Of a stretch of DNA of 64,000 nucleotides, positions 10,861-22,803 are shown in pieces. The notes under the pieces are model-generated. The model worked only from the letters and a program-made list of their open reading frames with translations, ran no database searches and was not told the DNA's origin. The DNA comes from Melastoma dodecandrum (lineage: Eukaryota > Streptophyta > Magnoliopsida > Myrtales > Melastomataceae). A program made the position numbers and the translations under genes. How positions within the stretch are numbered: position 1 is the stretch's first letter; each line of letters opens with the position of its first letter. The stretch is from the NCBI GenBank assembly GCA_029817715.1, contig JARUPY010000396.1, positions 186,001 to 250,000 on the forward strand, given 5' to 3'.

Positions 10861-12215
10861 GTTGAGTGTGCAGGAATGTGGGCACATGGCTGAAAATGAG
10901 GTGTGGGTTCCCTTTCTTCCTTCTCTTTTACTTTACGTCGTCGACTAATAATCCTCTTAGTGTGATCTTGTTCATGTGCTCGGTTTGGTTTTGGACGGAC
11001 ATGTGGGAATGGTGCGTATGGGTAACAAGCATGTGTTCGTGGGTTTGCTCGTGTGAGTGTTGTTCTTGGAATGAGAAACATGCCTGGTTGGAGAATAAAA
11101 TTGTGGCATGTGGCCTCGGTTTGGCCGGAACTAGAAGGGCCAATGAGGAAGGAAGTGGCCCGTGAGCGCTATGCATGTGAAATATTTGTTTGTGTGATTT
11201 ATGTGTGGGTTGATCGTAAGGGTGTGAGGTTAGTAGTGGACTTGTGGATGGATAAGAGTTTTGTGACCTAATGATGAACATTAAAGGAAAGGATACTCGA
11301 AATGCATGTGTATTCTCGTATGGACATGTTTCGTAGCTGAAGGAAGAAGGATTATGTGAGGTTGACCCCTCATGGAACGGATGAGAAAGACATGGGAATA
11401 TATGCGAATGGTATGGGTATGTTATTGCCCGTTCTGGTGCACGAGAGCACTCGTGTGTCCGTGCGTGTGTGGTTGTTTGTCTGGGTTTGTGCGTGGTTAC
11501 TTGGGGTGACACAAGGCTGGTTAAGGATGGGAAAGATTATGTCATTGAGGTGTGTATGGTGATGGGAATGAGAAGGCACATGATTGTCGTGCACGTAATC
11601 CTACGTATGCGATTTTGTTGTATTGTGGATGATATGTGGTGAGAATATAGGGCTTGTATGACTAAGAGTGGCTGATCTGTGATAGTCATTTACATTGTTG
11701 AAATGGGTATGGAGGCATGTGAAATGAAAGATGGAAGTTATGTGGTGATGTCCCAAGTATTGGGCAACTCGAATAAAAGAAGTGTGGGCATTAAGCAAGC
11801 TGGGGGCTGCCCTAAGGGGCCAAACGAAGTGCGGTTTATAAGATGCACGAAAAGGGTGTTTGTTCCGTTGTTTTGCTTGAGTATTTGGGTTGTCCTATGC
11901 TTAGTTTTGCTAACCCGTTTCGTGTGTTTATAGTAGTTTCTCTTAGGATTCAATCAAACGTAAGCACACGAATTCATTTTATTTAAACATAGTTAGATTA
12001 GAAGCATTAGACTCATATATTTGTTGTATTGGAAACTAATTGTAAATGTTTTGAAGTGTTAATGACGAAATTGCGTTGTTTCTCACGTGAGAATGTTCAT
12101 ACTCTACCACCAAAACCCAAATTCCTTCCGATTTTCATGTGAGCATGCTCATACCCTACCACGAGATTTGGGCGTCGATGAATTTAACATGTGCACCGAT
12201 ATGAATGCAATATTC
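10861..12215. other. GT-rich stretch without a recognised gene
   Basis: The plus strand is strongly biased to G and T (for example 11420-11560). This gives long spurious open frames on both strands. None resembles a known protein. Strand-biased composition next to a chromodomain fragment would fit an LTR or leader of a chromovirus, but no ends were found. Confidence 0.3.
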
Positions 12216-12440
12216 TTATGAAATGGTGGTAAAAGAAATGAAGGATGACATGATAATCCGAGAAGAATGGAAACCACGCACAAAGTACCTAATCAAATGG
12301 AAAGGGCTATGAGAGAGCGAAACAAGTTGGAACTAGTAAAAGCCTTGTGTCGGTTTGAAGGACTGATCATTAAGTACCATGAGAAGAAGAAACGATGAGG
12401 GCATCGCCGAGTAAGGTGGAAGAGAATGTCAGGAGCCAAA
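12216..12440 (+). pseudogene. Chromodomain fragment from a chromovirus pol C-terminus
   Basis: The plus strand reads REEWKPRTKYLIKWKGL followed, after a TGA, by ESETSWN and a shifted frame up to the basic tail (to about 12430). This is the chromodomain that ends integrase in chromoviruses. Family members carry YLVKWKG and W residues at the same spacing. Nothing upstream encodes the rest of integrase. The sequence after 12438 starts TGTCAGGAGCC, a plausible LTR start, but the downstream LTR is lost within ~170 bp. Confidence 0.7.
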
Positions 12441-12609
12441 CCCTGGCACCGTAAAAAATGATCTAACAGACCTTCGACCTGCTATAATCGGCCTGTCTTA
12501 TAAAACTCTCCGCCACTTACCACCTTAATTACACAACCACTAACCACTTTCATTATGTAGGGTTATAGATCCTTCACGCATTATCTATATGAAGGACTAA
12601 TTCCCGTAG

Positions 12610-15470
12610 ATTGCCAAACGAGCATCGACAAAAGGTCTATGATGAAGTTAAAAAGTTGTTTGATGCTGGGTATATACACACGTCGAGATACACTGAATGA
12701 TTTTCTCCATTGTACCTATAAAGAAAAAGAATGGCAAAATAAGAGTGTGTATCAACTTCAGGGATGTCAGTAAGGGAACTCATAAGGATGAGTATCCCAT
12801 GTCAATAGCAGATAAACTCAATGACAAAACATTTAGGCATCAGACGATGTCTTTTATGAATGATTACTCGGGGAACAACCTAATATTCATTGCCGAGGAC
12901 GATGTTGATAAAACGAATTTTCGATGTCCATTTGGAATCTTCGAATGGTTGTTATGCCTTTTGGCCTAAAAAATGTCGAGGCAGCTTATCAGAGAGCGAT
13001 AAACCACATATTCAATTCGGTAATAGGATCAAGAGTGTATGTATGCATCGATGACATAGTCGTGCAATTTACGGTAGATGATTGCCAAGTCGATGACCCG
13101 AGAGAAGTGTTTCTTCGGATAAGGAAACATTATTTGATGTTGAACCCTATGAAGTGTGCCATTGGTGTTCAAGCCGGGTAATTATTAGGTTTTCTGATTC
13201 ATCATCGAAGGACATAAATCGATCCGGGCATGTTTAAAGTTATCTAAGATTTGCCTCCACCGTCAACCAAGAAGCATCTTCAAGCTTTTTTTGGCATAAT
13301 AAAGTACTTGCGACGGCTCATTGGCAACATTGTTGGTTGAACAAAAGTTTTCTCCAATTCATTAAGGGGGCACAATGATTTCGAATGGACTAAACCTCAT
13401 CAAAGTCTTTCAATGCTATAAAGAATTACCTTGTCAACCCGCTTGTCCTTTCCTTGCCGAAATATGGCAGACCGTTTCTGCTATATGTTATCGGAGGAGA
13501 GCGGGTCATAGAATAGGTTTTGGTACAAAAGGATGACAAGGATAAGAATGAGTGATATGTTACATGTCTAGAATATTGACACCAATTGAATGTAGGTACT
13601 TAGACACTTAAAAGTTATGTTTGTCAGTTTATTATGCCATTATGAAGGTTTGACTCATTAGGAGCAAGGCTGTATCCATAGTGTCGAAAGCTCCAGTGTT
13701 GCCTTTTGATTGGACGATTAAGTAAATGGATTCTTATAATGTCTCCATATGATCTCCAGTATTGACCTCAGATAGCAGTTAACGAGCAGGTTTTAGCCGT
13801 TTTTTTGATGCATTACAATGGCAATCAAATTCCCTATCCCAGGCGCAAGATGAATTTTGTGAGGCCCGTGTCAGCCGAAGAGGTTGGTGTAGGAATTTAT
13901 ATAGTTTCACCATTAAAGGTCCAGTATTAGTTGGCTTGCAAGATCGACGTTAAGTTGACAAACAACTATGTGTAACGAGGAGATTCACCGTTTGTGATAA
14001 ATCATGATATGGGATCGAGCATGTGTACCTTTGATCACCTTCAACAATATTTGGACAAGGTTCATGTGTTATCCTGGATGTTCAAAAGCATCAGATTCTA
14101 GCATGTTCTGTGACGGGCTAATTCTATAACTAATGAATTAGCTCAACAAGCCTCTGGCTTTCGATGCAGCTATCACCTGCTACAGGAGATGTGAAAATAA
14201 TCCCTTATGTTCTGGTCGACGATATGACTAAGGTCAATGCAATTAATGTGTTTCGTTCACTTACTGATTTGAGAATTCCATTCATGGAATTTTTCTCCAA
14301 TCCTAGGAAGGGGGCAACCAGTCAAGTAAAGTTGTCGGTGCAATTTTATACTTTCAACGACGTCGTATTATACAGAAAGCAAAATGATGGCATGCTCTTA
14401 CACTGTGTTGATATGGATGAAGCAATTCCTATAATGCTCGAAGTGTATGAAGATTTATGCAAGTTACATCATTGGGCCCGAACATGTGCTAGTCGATCAA
14501 GAGACATGGATTTTTCTGGCCTTCGATGATGAAGGACTATATCGACATTGCTTGAGGCTGTGAAAAATGTCAATGACATGGGTTGGTCTCGCATGCACTT
14601 GTAGCGCATTTGCATCCCATCGTGAAACCATGGCCTTTCAAGTCATGGCCGTCGATATGATTGGAGAAATTCGACCTAGTTCGAGCAAATGAGAATCCTA
14701 CGTCCTTGTGGCCACGGATTGCTTCATAAAGTGGGTCGAAGCTAAGGTCTACAAAAATGTAACTCAGGCGGACATGGTGGACTTGCTTAAATCTGATATC
14801 ATCTATAGTTTTGGTATCCCTATAAATGTCGTGGTCGATAATGCTTTCGCTTTTAATGGTAGTATAATCAAAGAGTTTGCGTCTGAATTTGGGTTCACTT
14901 TGGCAAGCTTTTCGCCCTACACACAGTCGAATGGAAAACAGAATCAATTAACAAGATTATTAAAAACAATATTCAAACTATGATTGATGACAATCCTTGA
15001 TTGTGGCATACGTTGCTCCTAGATACACTTTGGGCAATATAGGTCGATGACATTCGTTATAGGTCGACGAGGGTTCTAAAACACGAGGATGAATATCTCA
15101 TCGATTATGAGGAATCAATGTATATCGAACTTGAAGACCTTGAATCGACACGTCTCCAGGCATTGAACCAAATAAAAGTCAAAAAAGAAAGTATCGCTCG
15201 AAGTTACAAAAAGAAAGTCACCTTAAAGTCTTTTAAGAAAGGTGACTTAGTCTGGAAAATGGTTCTTTTAGTAGAAAGAAAGTCTATTTCTTGGAGAAGT
15301 GATCCCCTACTTGGGAAGGTTCTTTCAGAATAGACGAAGTGTATTTGAAAAACGCTTATCACTAATCGAACATGAATGGTGAATAACATGCTTTAAACGT
15401 TAATAGTAGATATTTAAAGAAGCACCGACCTACGCTGGGACTTCCATGGAGATTCGGAATCGATACCCTG
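12610..15470 (+). pseudogene. Old Tat-lineage Ty3/gypsy pol remnant
   Basis: The order matches the intact Tat pol at 47590-51049. An RT finger motif (KLFDAGYIHTS-like, 12640-12690) precedes RT (KKKNGKIRVCINFRDV at 12721; MPFGLKN at 12953; CIDDIVV at 13045, in place of YIDD). RNase H is at 13440-13700, with a second (archaeal-type) RNase H tail NELAQQASGF near 14130. The HHCC region is at 14420-14530 and the integrase core at 14700-14950 (LVATDCFIKWVEAK, VVDNAFAF). The C-terminal tail KGDLVWKMVL is at 15238-15270. Many stops and shifts break it. The 5' end joins unrelated DNA at about 12600. Confidence 0.85.
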
Positions 15471-15760
15471 AGTTGTGGTCGTAGTTAGTAGGTTGATCGA
15501 TCACAATATCAAAGAGTAATTTAAATTGAGTGTCGATTGACTTGGTATTAATTTGGTAAATTGTACAAGTCAGAATCGACATAGCATAAGCAATATTAAA
15601 CTGTCAAATCTAAGTACAACTTGATCTTCGATCGTCACAACCACTGTTGTGAGTGTTGTGAAGCTCTTGTCTTCTCCTCTACTGGGTTTTCTCTAGCGGC
15701 TTTTCTTGACATATGCATCAACATAATTTCTTCTTGTTTCTAGTGTTGCTGCGTAGTTGT

Positions 15761-16162
15761 TGTTGGAACTCGACTTAGCGTTGAACAAGGCGAACGCTAG
15801 TCTTTGAGTGGACTTCGAACTCCTAAGCTCGGAAGAAGAGGAAGTGAAACACTATCACTTGAAGCCAATACTCCACTACTTCAAATACATGGATTCTTGG
15901 ATAATTGGATGATTGAATTACAAATGAGGACCCTTCCTTATTTATACTAGTTGGCCTCCTAAACCTACGGCTAAGATTATTCCACATGTACGGCTAGGAT
16001 CGATCATCTAGAACCTTCTATACTCTTCCTAGAAACTTATATCATATTCCAAGCTTCTAATATATTCTAGAATATTCTAAATTTATCTAAGAACTTACCC
16101 GATTATTCTAGAACTTTCTAGTACATTCGAGAAACTTTGAAAGTAGTTGTTGATCTTTAACA
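15761..16162 (-). repeat. 3' LTR (element orientation) of the minus-strand copia
   Basis: The 402-bp repeat begins TGTTGGAACTCGAC and ends GATCTTTAACA on the plus strand, so it has TG...CA ends. The polypurine tract adjoins it at 16163. Confidence 0.88.
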
Positions 16163-16173
16163 CTCCCCCTCAA
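16163..16173 (-). other. Polypurine tract of the minus-strand copia
   Basis: The plus strand reads CTCCCCCTC next to the LTR end, so the element strand has GAGGGGGAG just before its 3' LTR. Confidence 0.8.
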
Positions 16174-16176
16174 CGA

Positions 16177-17172
16177 CTACTTTCCCTTTTTATCATACCG
16201 AGTTGTACTTGAAATTCCTCGAGCGACGAGACGAGCCTTGTATCTCTCCACCGAACCATCTGTGCGAGTTTTCACCTTATATACCCACTTGCAGGATATG
16301 GGTCTTACCTCGCTAGGTTTTGGAACCAAATCCCAAGTTTGGTTTTCTTCCAATGCTCGGATCTCTTCACTCATTGTCTTTTGCCATACCTTACGCTTTG
16401 ATGCTTCTTCGTAGCTTGATGGCTCTTGTGGATCAACGTCTTCTGCAAGTGTTGCATCTATGTATCTTACCGGAGGTCTTCGTTGCCTTGTGGACCTCCT
16501 CAGTGGTGTCGTCCCATCACCAGTTTCTTCTTCCGCTGCATTCTCTTGAGAGGACCTCTGGTACACTCCAGTTTGCCAAGGTCTCTCTTCTTCTGTGTCA
16601 TTTGAAGGCAGCCACCAGGAAGTTGCTTCATCAAAGACGACGTTCCTTGATACAATGCACTTGTTAGTCATAGGATCGCAACATCTCCATCCTTTTCTCT
16701 CTGTGTCGTATCCTAGGAAGATGCACTTCGTCGCCTTCTCGTCGAACTTGCTTCGTAAGTGGCTAGGGATGAAGACATAGCAGACGCACCCAAATACCCG
16801 AAAGTGACTCACTGAAGGCTTCATTTTCCAGAGTAGCTCGAATGGTGTCTTGAAGTCAAGGCGAGCTTGCGGTAACCTATTTGCAACATGTGCAGCTGTC
16901 TTCATGCACTCTGCCCAGTATCTTCTCGGGACATTCCTTGCGTGCAACATGCTTCTGCATACCTCTGCAAGATGCCTATTCTTTCTTTCTGCCACACCAT
17001 TCTGTTGTGGCGTGTAAGGGCATGTCAGTTGTCTTCTTATCTTTGACTCCTTGAGGTACTGTGTAAACTCTGGTGAGGTGTATTCTCCTCCATTATCTGT
17101 GCGCAGACATCTTATCTTCTTCTGCAATTCGCTTTCTGCCTGGATCTTAAACTCTCTGAATTTTTGTATGAC
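16177..17172 (-). pseudogene. Integrase C-terminal part and first residues of RT
   Basis: This continues, in the same frame, the 567-codon frame ending at 17173. The integrase core has its second Asp in [13 protein letters not shown] and its Glu in [15 protein letters not shown]. The copia integrase tail follows ([34 protein letters not shown]). Near the end [20 protein letters not shown] and ARLVARG mark the start of RT. After about 40 RT residues the frame ends (16177) almost at the polypurine tract. The RT catalytic palm and all RNase H are therefore deleted, and the copy depends on other elements for movement. Confidence 0.9.
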
Positions 17173-18876
17173 CTATGTCTTCTCTTTCATGAAGTCTACC
17201 CACACATACCTCGAGTAGTCGTCGATGAAGGTCACCATGTATCTATAGCCACCTACTGATGGATGCTTCACAGGACCAAACACATCTGAGTGAATCAACT
17301 GCAATGGTTCTTCGGCTCTATACTTGCAGTCTTCATACGGTAACTGGTGTGCTTTACCGTACTGGCAGCCTGAGCAGACGTTGTCAACGTTTACTTCTAG
17401 CCGCGGAAGACCTTTCAGCATCTCCTTGCTCATCATCACCTTTAACTTGTGGTATCCGACGTGTCCAAGCCTCTCATGCCACAGGTCAACTGTCTCATTC
17501 CTCTTTACCTTATCTATGTATGCCGATTCTGCTGACATCACATAGATGGAGTTTACCTTCCGTCCTTCCATGAACGGCGTCCCAGAGAACTTTAGCTCAC
17601 GGTAGACTTTCACATCTTCTGGCCCGAACACCACGAAATTGCCAGGGGCTGTCAGTTGGGCTACTGACAGAAGATTCTTCTTTATAGCAGGGACATGGTA
17701 AACTCTCTGCAGTTGAACCTTGTTAGAACTGTCATCACCTTCTATGACAGTCTTCCCAATATGAGCAATGGGTAGTTTTGAGTTGTTAGCGGTGACGACA
17801 ACTCGCTGTCCTTTGTATTCTGACAGCTCCTGTAGCTTCTCCTGATCACCCGTCATATGGTTGGAGCACCCCGAGTCAAATATCCAATTTTCTGCATAGT
17901 TCACAGAGTTGTTGTGAACTACTGCAAGAGCCTGGTCTTCCAACAACTGATCTTCTTCCATCACAGCGAGAGATGCTTCAAGGTTCCATTCATCTTCAGA
18001 TTTATCTCCTTCTTGATTGGCTGACGTGGCAGCATTTCCTTCCACGTTCTTCTTCTTGAACCAGCAGTCTCTCGCATAGTGGCCCTTCTTTCTACAGTTG
18101 AAGCATTTTTCATCGTTTCGCTGTGCTAGTTTGTCTTCTCGTTTCTCATGTTGTGGTCTAGACAGTTGGTGCTCACGCCGTCCACCTCTACCACCTCGAG
18201 AGAATTTTCTATTCTCAGGCCTCTTATATGTAGCAGAGTTTCTCCCTCTGTTGCTATATAGAGCCTCTTCTTCACTTTTCAAAGATACGCCCGCCATCTG
18301 TTTTGCTAGCGTCTCCTGATTAGCTAGCAAATTTTCTAAATCCTCTAACGACGGCGGCGTAGGCCATCCTTGCACAGCTGCAATGAATCCCCTATACTCT
18401 GGTCGTAACCCATGGATGATAATCCTTCTCATCCTATCGTCACTGATCTTGGAGCCTGGGTCTAACTCCGAAATCTCTCGGCAGATAGACTTTACCTTCG
18501 TAAAATACTGATTAATTCCTAAATCTCCTTGTCTAACCGCCATTAAATCATTCTCTAGCAACTGAAGCCTCATATCATTTTTTTTCGAGAACCTAGTTGC
18601 TAGTATATTCCAGGCATCCTTTGGGGTAGTGGCGTACCTTATGTGCTCTAGCATCTCCTCTTCTATGGTGGTCTTTATGGCGAACATGGCCTTCCCTGCT
18701 TTAATCCGCCATTTCCTCAAATTGGCAGCATCCTCCTCTGGTGGGGTTGTCTCACTTCCACCAATGATCTCCCAGAGATCTTGGCCTTGGAGATATGACT
18801 CCATGCACGTCTTCCACGTGCTATAATTCTGGTTGTTTAATTTCTTCAGCATGCCGACAGTATTAATTTCTGCCAT
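17173..18876 (-). CDS. gag, protease and integrase N-terminal part (567 codons)
   Basis: The ATG at 18876 gives [14 protein letters not shown]. Residues ~10-190 are the copia gag (UBN2-like) domain with [17 protein letters not shown] knuckle ([14 protein letters not shown]) lies at about 260, protease with [14 protein letters not shown] at about 330, the pre-integrase zinc finger ([25 protein letters not shown]) at about 465-510, and the integrase first Asp in [10 protein letters not shown] at about 530. The frame ends at an in-frame TAG (plus-strand CTA at 17173-17175), after which the same frame continues for another ~330 codons. Protease and knuckle residues are intact. No frameshift is seen. 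Confidence 0.92.
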   Translation of the reverse strand: MAEINTVGMLKKLNNQNYSTWKTCMESYLQGQDLWEIIGGSETTPPEEDAANLRKWRIKAGKAMFAIKTTIEEEMLEHIRYATTPKDAWNILATRFSKKNDMRLQLLENDLMAVRQGDLGINQYFTKVKSICREISELDPGSKISDDRMRRIIIHGLRPEYRGFIAAVQGWPTPPSLEDLENLLANQETLAKQMAGVSLKSEEEALYSNRGRNSATYKRPENRKFSRGGRGGRREHQLSRPQHEKREDKLAQRNDEKCFNCRKKGHYARDCWFKKKNVEGNAATSANQEGDKSEDEWNLEASLAVMEEDQLLEDQALAVVHNNSVNYAENWIFDSGCSNHMTGDQEKLQELSEYKGQRVVVTANNSKLPIAHIGKTVIEGDDSSNKVQLQRVYHVPAIKKNLLSVAQLTAPGNFVVFGPEDVKVYRELKFSGTPFMEGRKVNSIYVMSAESAYIDKVKRNETVDLWHERLGHVGYHKLKVMMSKEMLKGLPRLEVNVDNVCSGCQYGKAHQLPYEDCKYRAEEPLQLIHSDVFGPVKHPSVGGYRYMVTFIDDYSRYVWVDFMKEKT

Positions 18877-18949
18877 ACCGAATTTACTTTCTGGAAGCGT
18901 AGCCTGGTTCCTGACCTATGCCCAACGCAATCCCGGATTGCAGCTTCCT

Positions 18950-19140
18950 TGGTAGAACTTCGGCAGTATTTCGGCAGAACCTTCGCTTGTACTTCTGCAA
19001 AATCTCCACGAGATTTCGGCAGAACCTCTGCTAGTCTTAGCAGAACCTTTACGGGATTTTGATAGAATCTCCGCAAAAAACTTCGACAGAACCTCCGCAG
19101 AACTTCGACACAATCTCTGCGGGACTTCGGCAGCTCAACC
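18950..19140 (-). repeat. Imperfect short tandem repeat in the copia leader
   Basis: Units of about 15-20 bp around the core TTCGGCAGAACCTCCGC recur roughly ten times with variation between the primer site and the gag ATG. The strand-biased array lies in the untranslated leader, where retroelements carry packaging or translation signals. Its role here is unknown. Confidence 0.65.
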
Positions 19141-19160
19141 TCGACAACCCGTACAACCTC

Positions 19161-19172
19161 GCTCTGATACCA
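19161..19172 (-). other. Primer-binding site of the minus-strand copia (tRNA-Met)
   Basis: GCTCTGATACCA on the plus strand is TGGTATCAGAGC on the element strand, an exact complement of the plant initiator tRNA-Met 3' end. It lies 2 bp inside the 5' LTR. Confidence 0.9.
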
Positions 19173-19174
19173 AA

Positions 19175-19436
19175 TGTTGGATCTCGACTTAGCGTTGAAC
19201 AAGGCGAACGCTAGTCTTTGAGCGGACTTCGAACTCCTAAGCTCGGAAGAAGAGGAAGTGAAACACTATCACTTGAAGCCAATACTCCACTACTTCAAAT
19301 ACATGGATTCTTGGATTCTTGGATGATTGAATTACAAATGAGGACCCTTCCCTATTTATACTAGTTGGCCTCCTAAACCTACGGCTAAGATTATTCCACA
19401 TGTACGGCTAGGATCGATCATCTAGAACCTTCTATA
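19175..19436 (-). repeat. 5' LTR (element orientation) of the minus-strand copia, truncated
   Basis: It matches 15761-16022 with about five differences and stops abruptly after CTTCTATA. The outer ~140 bp of the U3 side are missing, including the terminal TTAACA. Confidence 0.88.
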
Positions 19437-19441
19437 GTTGT

Positions 19442-20383
19442 ACCTCTGAAGTCCACCTGGTTATCCTCTATCTTGAGTCGCAAGTGGATGTGAGCTTTCT
19501 GTGAAGGAGTTGCAGGACATTTGCAGCACTTTGGAAGTCTGCCACATTCTGCATCTCCAGCAATGTAGGTGAGTGTGGACGAAGAAGACCCATATGGTTA
19601 TGTCTTCATGCTCCACAGGACGATGATTGTCACCCTGGGTGAACACTCACCTGATAAGTTGAAGTCTGATACTTTGTCCATGGAACATTGAATGGAAGCT
19701 TATCCCCACCTAAGGTTGTGAACCTAGGCTTTGAATGGATCTAACGTTGTGAACATAGGCTTTCTTTGTTTTAAAGACAGACGATTTTAGGAAGACGCAT
19801 CTCAGCGGAACATTGTGCCTAACAGAGAATGCACGAGTCATGTTGTCTCACTATATCTATTTATAGATAGAGTCGGAGCTCTGCATCGACGCTGAAAAAT
19901 CCCAACAGTTTCCTTGAAATGTCAATAGTCGCATAAAGTGATTTTGAAAATCTTAACAGTCGTATTGATTGATTTTGGAAATCTCCACAGCTTTACTAGA
20001 ATGTGTTTGAACTCCAGTCGATGCTCACTGTTAGTTTTGTTAATCTTAACAGCTTTGAAGGCAAAATGATTCGACGATGAGGTGACAATGCAAAACTATT
20101 GATGGTCTTTAATTGATGATCTAGTATACTTCATTGATGTTTGGGTCGATTTAGCATTGCCGATTCAATAAAGATAATTATGATGAACGTGTCGGTGCTT
20201 GGCTAGTATAATAATTTACAGTGGAAGTTATGGAGTCGATAGATGAGAAAGCTAACAGAAATGTGGCTTCCAGAACTACGATTACCCATTGTCGAAATTA
20301 CATTCCATGCTGGTACAACTGACCTGCTAGCATATCTATCAGTTGGGATCAGATGTTTTAAATGAGATGTCATTCATCGACTT
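19442..20383. other. No gene seen; part of the old Tat element by position
   Basis: It lies between the copia insertion and the antisense PMD-gene C-terminus. An imperfect ~30-bp direct repeat (AAGGTTGTGAACCTAGGCTTT / ACGTTGTGAACATAGGCTTT) occurs at about 19710-19760. No open frame resembles a protein. Confidence 0.4.
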
Positions 20384-20644
20384 CTAGCCGGAAATCAGAA
20401 CCCCCATCTTTTGTAACGGAACATGGGTTGCTTTTTCGGTCGACGTGGCTTCGGCGAGTTCTTGTTCCCGATTGACGATCTGGGCAACAATGGCAGCATG
20501 ACCGACTTTGAGCTGTTCGAATTTAGAGGTTAGTTCAGTTGTTTGCCTTTCCAGTTGCTCCTTGATCTCGTAGTTACCGCGATGAAAAGACGAGATGGCA
20601 AGGGCTTTTGTAAAGACCACCCTTTTTGTAATTAAGGAAAACAA
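20384..20644 (-). pseudogene. Antisense PMD gene C-terminal coiled coil (old Tat element)
   Basis: The minus frame gives an amphipathic helix (KEQLERQTTELTSKFEQL, QIVNREQELAEATSTEK) ending at a stop near 20384. It matches in place and character the C-terminal coiled coil of the antisense gene in the young Tat element (51244-51420), where charged heptads also end the protein. Upstream, the frame is lost in inserted DNA and resumes at 22804. Confidence 0.6.
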
Positions 20645-22803
20645 GATTTTATTTCATTTATAATAGAAGCGATTTCAATATCGTTTAAAAAATGAGTTCT
20701 TAATGTATATTCACGACAATATCCGCATAAAAAGGGGCGAGGATGAATAAATAAGACTCCTTAAGAACATGTAAAAATGCACAATCACGATAGTTAAGAG
20801 TAAGCACGACATCCCAACCCACACAGTGCACTTCATACGGTTACCATTTTGTACAACACACAATTCGTACCTTAATCCACGATTTCGACCTACATCATTG
20901 TCCAAAATTTGTCCAGGGTTACATCCCACATACTTTCATCGAATACCGAGGACATTGCATTTTCAGCTCATATATGTCCCTTCATGAATTCTTACTTTGA
21001 TCATTTTGGCTATAACATGATCAATCGCTTCGAATACTTCCATTCAAGCGTATACGGCCACAAAAGTGTACACCAGTACGTTGCCTTAGGTGAGTCTTGT
21101 TCCCTGTCTTAAAGGCCGACTACTAGGAAATTACAAGCACGGAAATCCCTCCTCCAAGCCACTCGTCGAGTGTCTCGTAAGGCAGCTTGCATTTGGGCAA
21201 TCACCGACAGTCATATTTTCTCATTTCAGCCGAACTTCAGTGGTTTTGGCCTCTCCTCCCAATCACCCCCGACCACGACTTTTATGCTTCAATTTAGCAC
21301 GTGGAATGAGCCCTTTAGGCCTCCATTTCGTCCTATTTCAGTCCAAGTATTTCCAGCCCGATGGCCAATTTGGTTCAAGACGTACGTCTCGCGGTTCCGC
21401 TGGACGAGCGTAAACGGGCAACATGTCCCTCTTCTCTTATGTTTTCCCCAAGTTCTAGCCCTAAAGAACCAAGTTCCAACCCTTCTGGGTCGCAGATGTT
21501 TCATCCAAACCGACGTTCGAATGCGATTACGAATTAAACAACACCCATACACCTCGTAACCTAGATCCTAGTTCTTCCACTCTCTGATCTAGCAGCTCTG
21601 CTTTTGTTCCTCTCCATACTGCGCACGCGACGCGCATGATCACCTCAACGAACATGTCAAAAGCACAAAAATTCCAGGACAACGATGATATGGTTGTCTC
21701 GAGTGGGTATGGAGAAAGGGATAAAGGCCGCAGCTTTCCTTTTCCCTGCGATGAAACTCTACAAGTTCGCTCCGCCTTTGGATAACCTCGTTCTGGAACA
21801 CACTCTCCCGAGCCTTTCATTCTCGGATCAGTACTTCACGTGCTTCGCAAGTAACTCTCCACTTTGATCACGCGTGCACCCTTCCTTTCCTTCCCCTCGG
21901 TCCCCCTTTTCTCACTTCGAATCTGGAAATTTTTATTTTAAGGATTTGAGAGAGTAGATGTGTCGTGTCCCCTTCTCTTCTACAAAATAAAATTATATTT
22001 ATTAATTAATTCCGAAGCTTACTCCTTTGAACAGTGTTCGTACATGTCACCTCTCGAGGTCGTACATTTCAACCTGCCACTTGCTCCGGAAGTTTTAACC
22101 ATTTTTAGTGGTCGACTCATAAATGTCAACTGTTGGGAAACTTCTTCACAAACCGGTGGAAAAAGCTTCAAATCAGAATGACGAGAGAGAACACGATCTA
22201 GACAAACAATATTAGCAAAGATCTTTACCGTGCCAGTACACTCTCTTTATGGAGTTATTGGTCAAAGGGTGCAAACTTCAGAGATAAGGGCTTATGTTCC
22301 CTAGATGATAACTGTGTCCAATTCCCATAGTTATCTTTAGTTATGAACATATATGACCATTTAATTGTCAATGTATTTGTTAGTCGGTTTGGCCACACTG
22401 AAATCTGGTGTAAACCACACCAATGTTTTTGTGAACAATTAGACGCCTGGTACGGCCACACTGAAACCGGTGTGGCCTCACCAATAATTATGTACACAAT
22501 AGGAACCCTCATGTGATCACACCGAATTCTTGTATGGCCACACCAATTCTTCTATTCATAATTGACTCTTCGGTGTGGCCAAACTGAAATCTGGTGCGGC
22601 CGCTCTAACCGTTATGTTTACCATTGACACCAAAATGTCCAATACCAGCTTCCTTTATTCCTCCGGGACGACTCCTACTGCAACTTGACATATACATGTA
22701 TGAATTCTTGCTTGTACACGAATACTCATACTCACTCATCATTCAACTCCATTTAAAAGTCATATTCTCATAGTTGAAATTAACAAAAATTATGGTCGTT
22801 ACA
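20645..22803. mobile_element. Insertion in the antisense gene, probably a solo LTR
   Basis: The antisense PMD reading frame is interrupted exactly at 22803/22804, where the inserted side ends ...GGTCGTTACA. That ending is common for chromovirus LTRs. The inserted stretch has no coding capacity of its own. The left boundary is somewhere in 20645-21100, and no clean 5-bp duplication could be confirmed there. It contains the TGTGGCCACAC-type repeats at 22387-22612. Confidence 0.45.
22387..22612. repeat. Cluster of GTGTGGCC(ACAC) motifs
   Basis: Variants of GGCCACACTGAAATCTGGTG recur about five times in ~225 bp (for example near 22391, 22453, 22468, 22532 and 22575). The same palindromic core GTGTGGCCACAC recurs in the Athila-type LTR at 58694-58790. 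Confidence 0.7.

Larger units (their letters stand above)
15756..19441 (-). mobile_element. Ty1/copia LTR retrotransposon, minus strand, internally deleted
   Basis: It has LTRs at 15761-16162 and 19175-19436, a tRNA-Met primer site (19161-19172), gag-protease-integrase frames with a single stop between them, and a polypurine tract. Over the shared 262 bp the LTRs differ at about five positions by eye, so insertion was recent. Two defects stand out: RT and RNase H are missing except for the first RT residues, and the right LTR lacks its outer ~140 bp. GTTGT occurs on both outer sides (15756-15760, 19437-19441). It lies inside the old Tat element. Confidence 0.9.

Noticed and set aside
10866..11594. 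Long frames on both strands of the GT-rich stretch (e.g. 10928-11512 minus)
   Set aside because: Strand-biased composition removes stops. The peptides are low-complexity and unrecognised.
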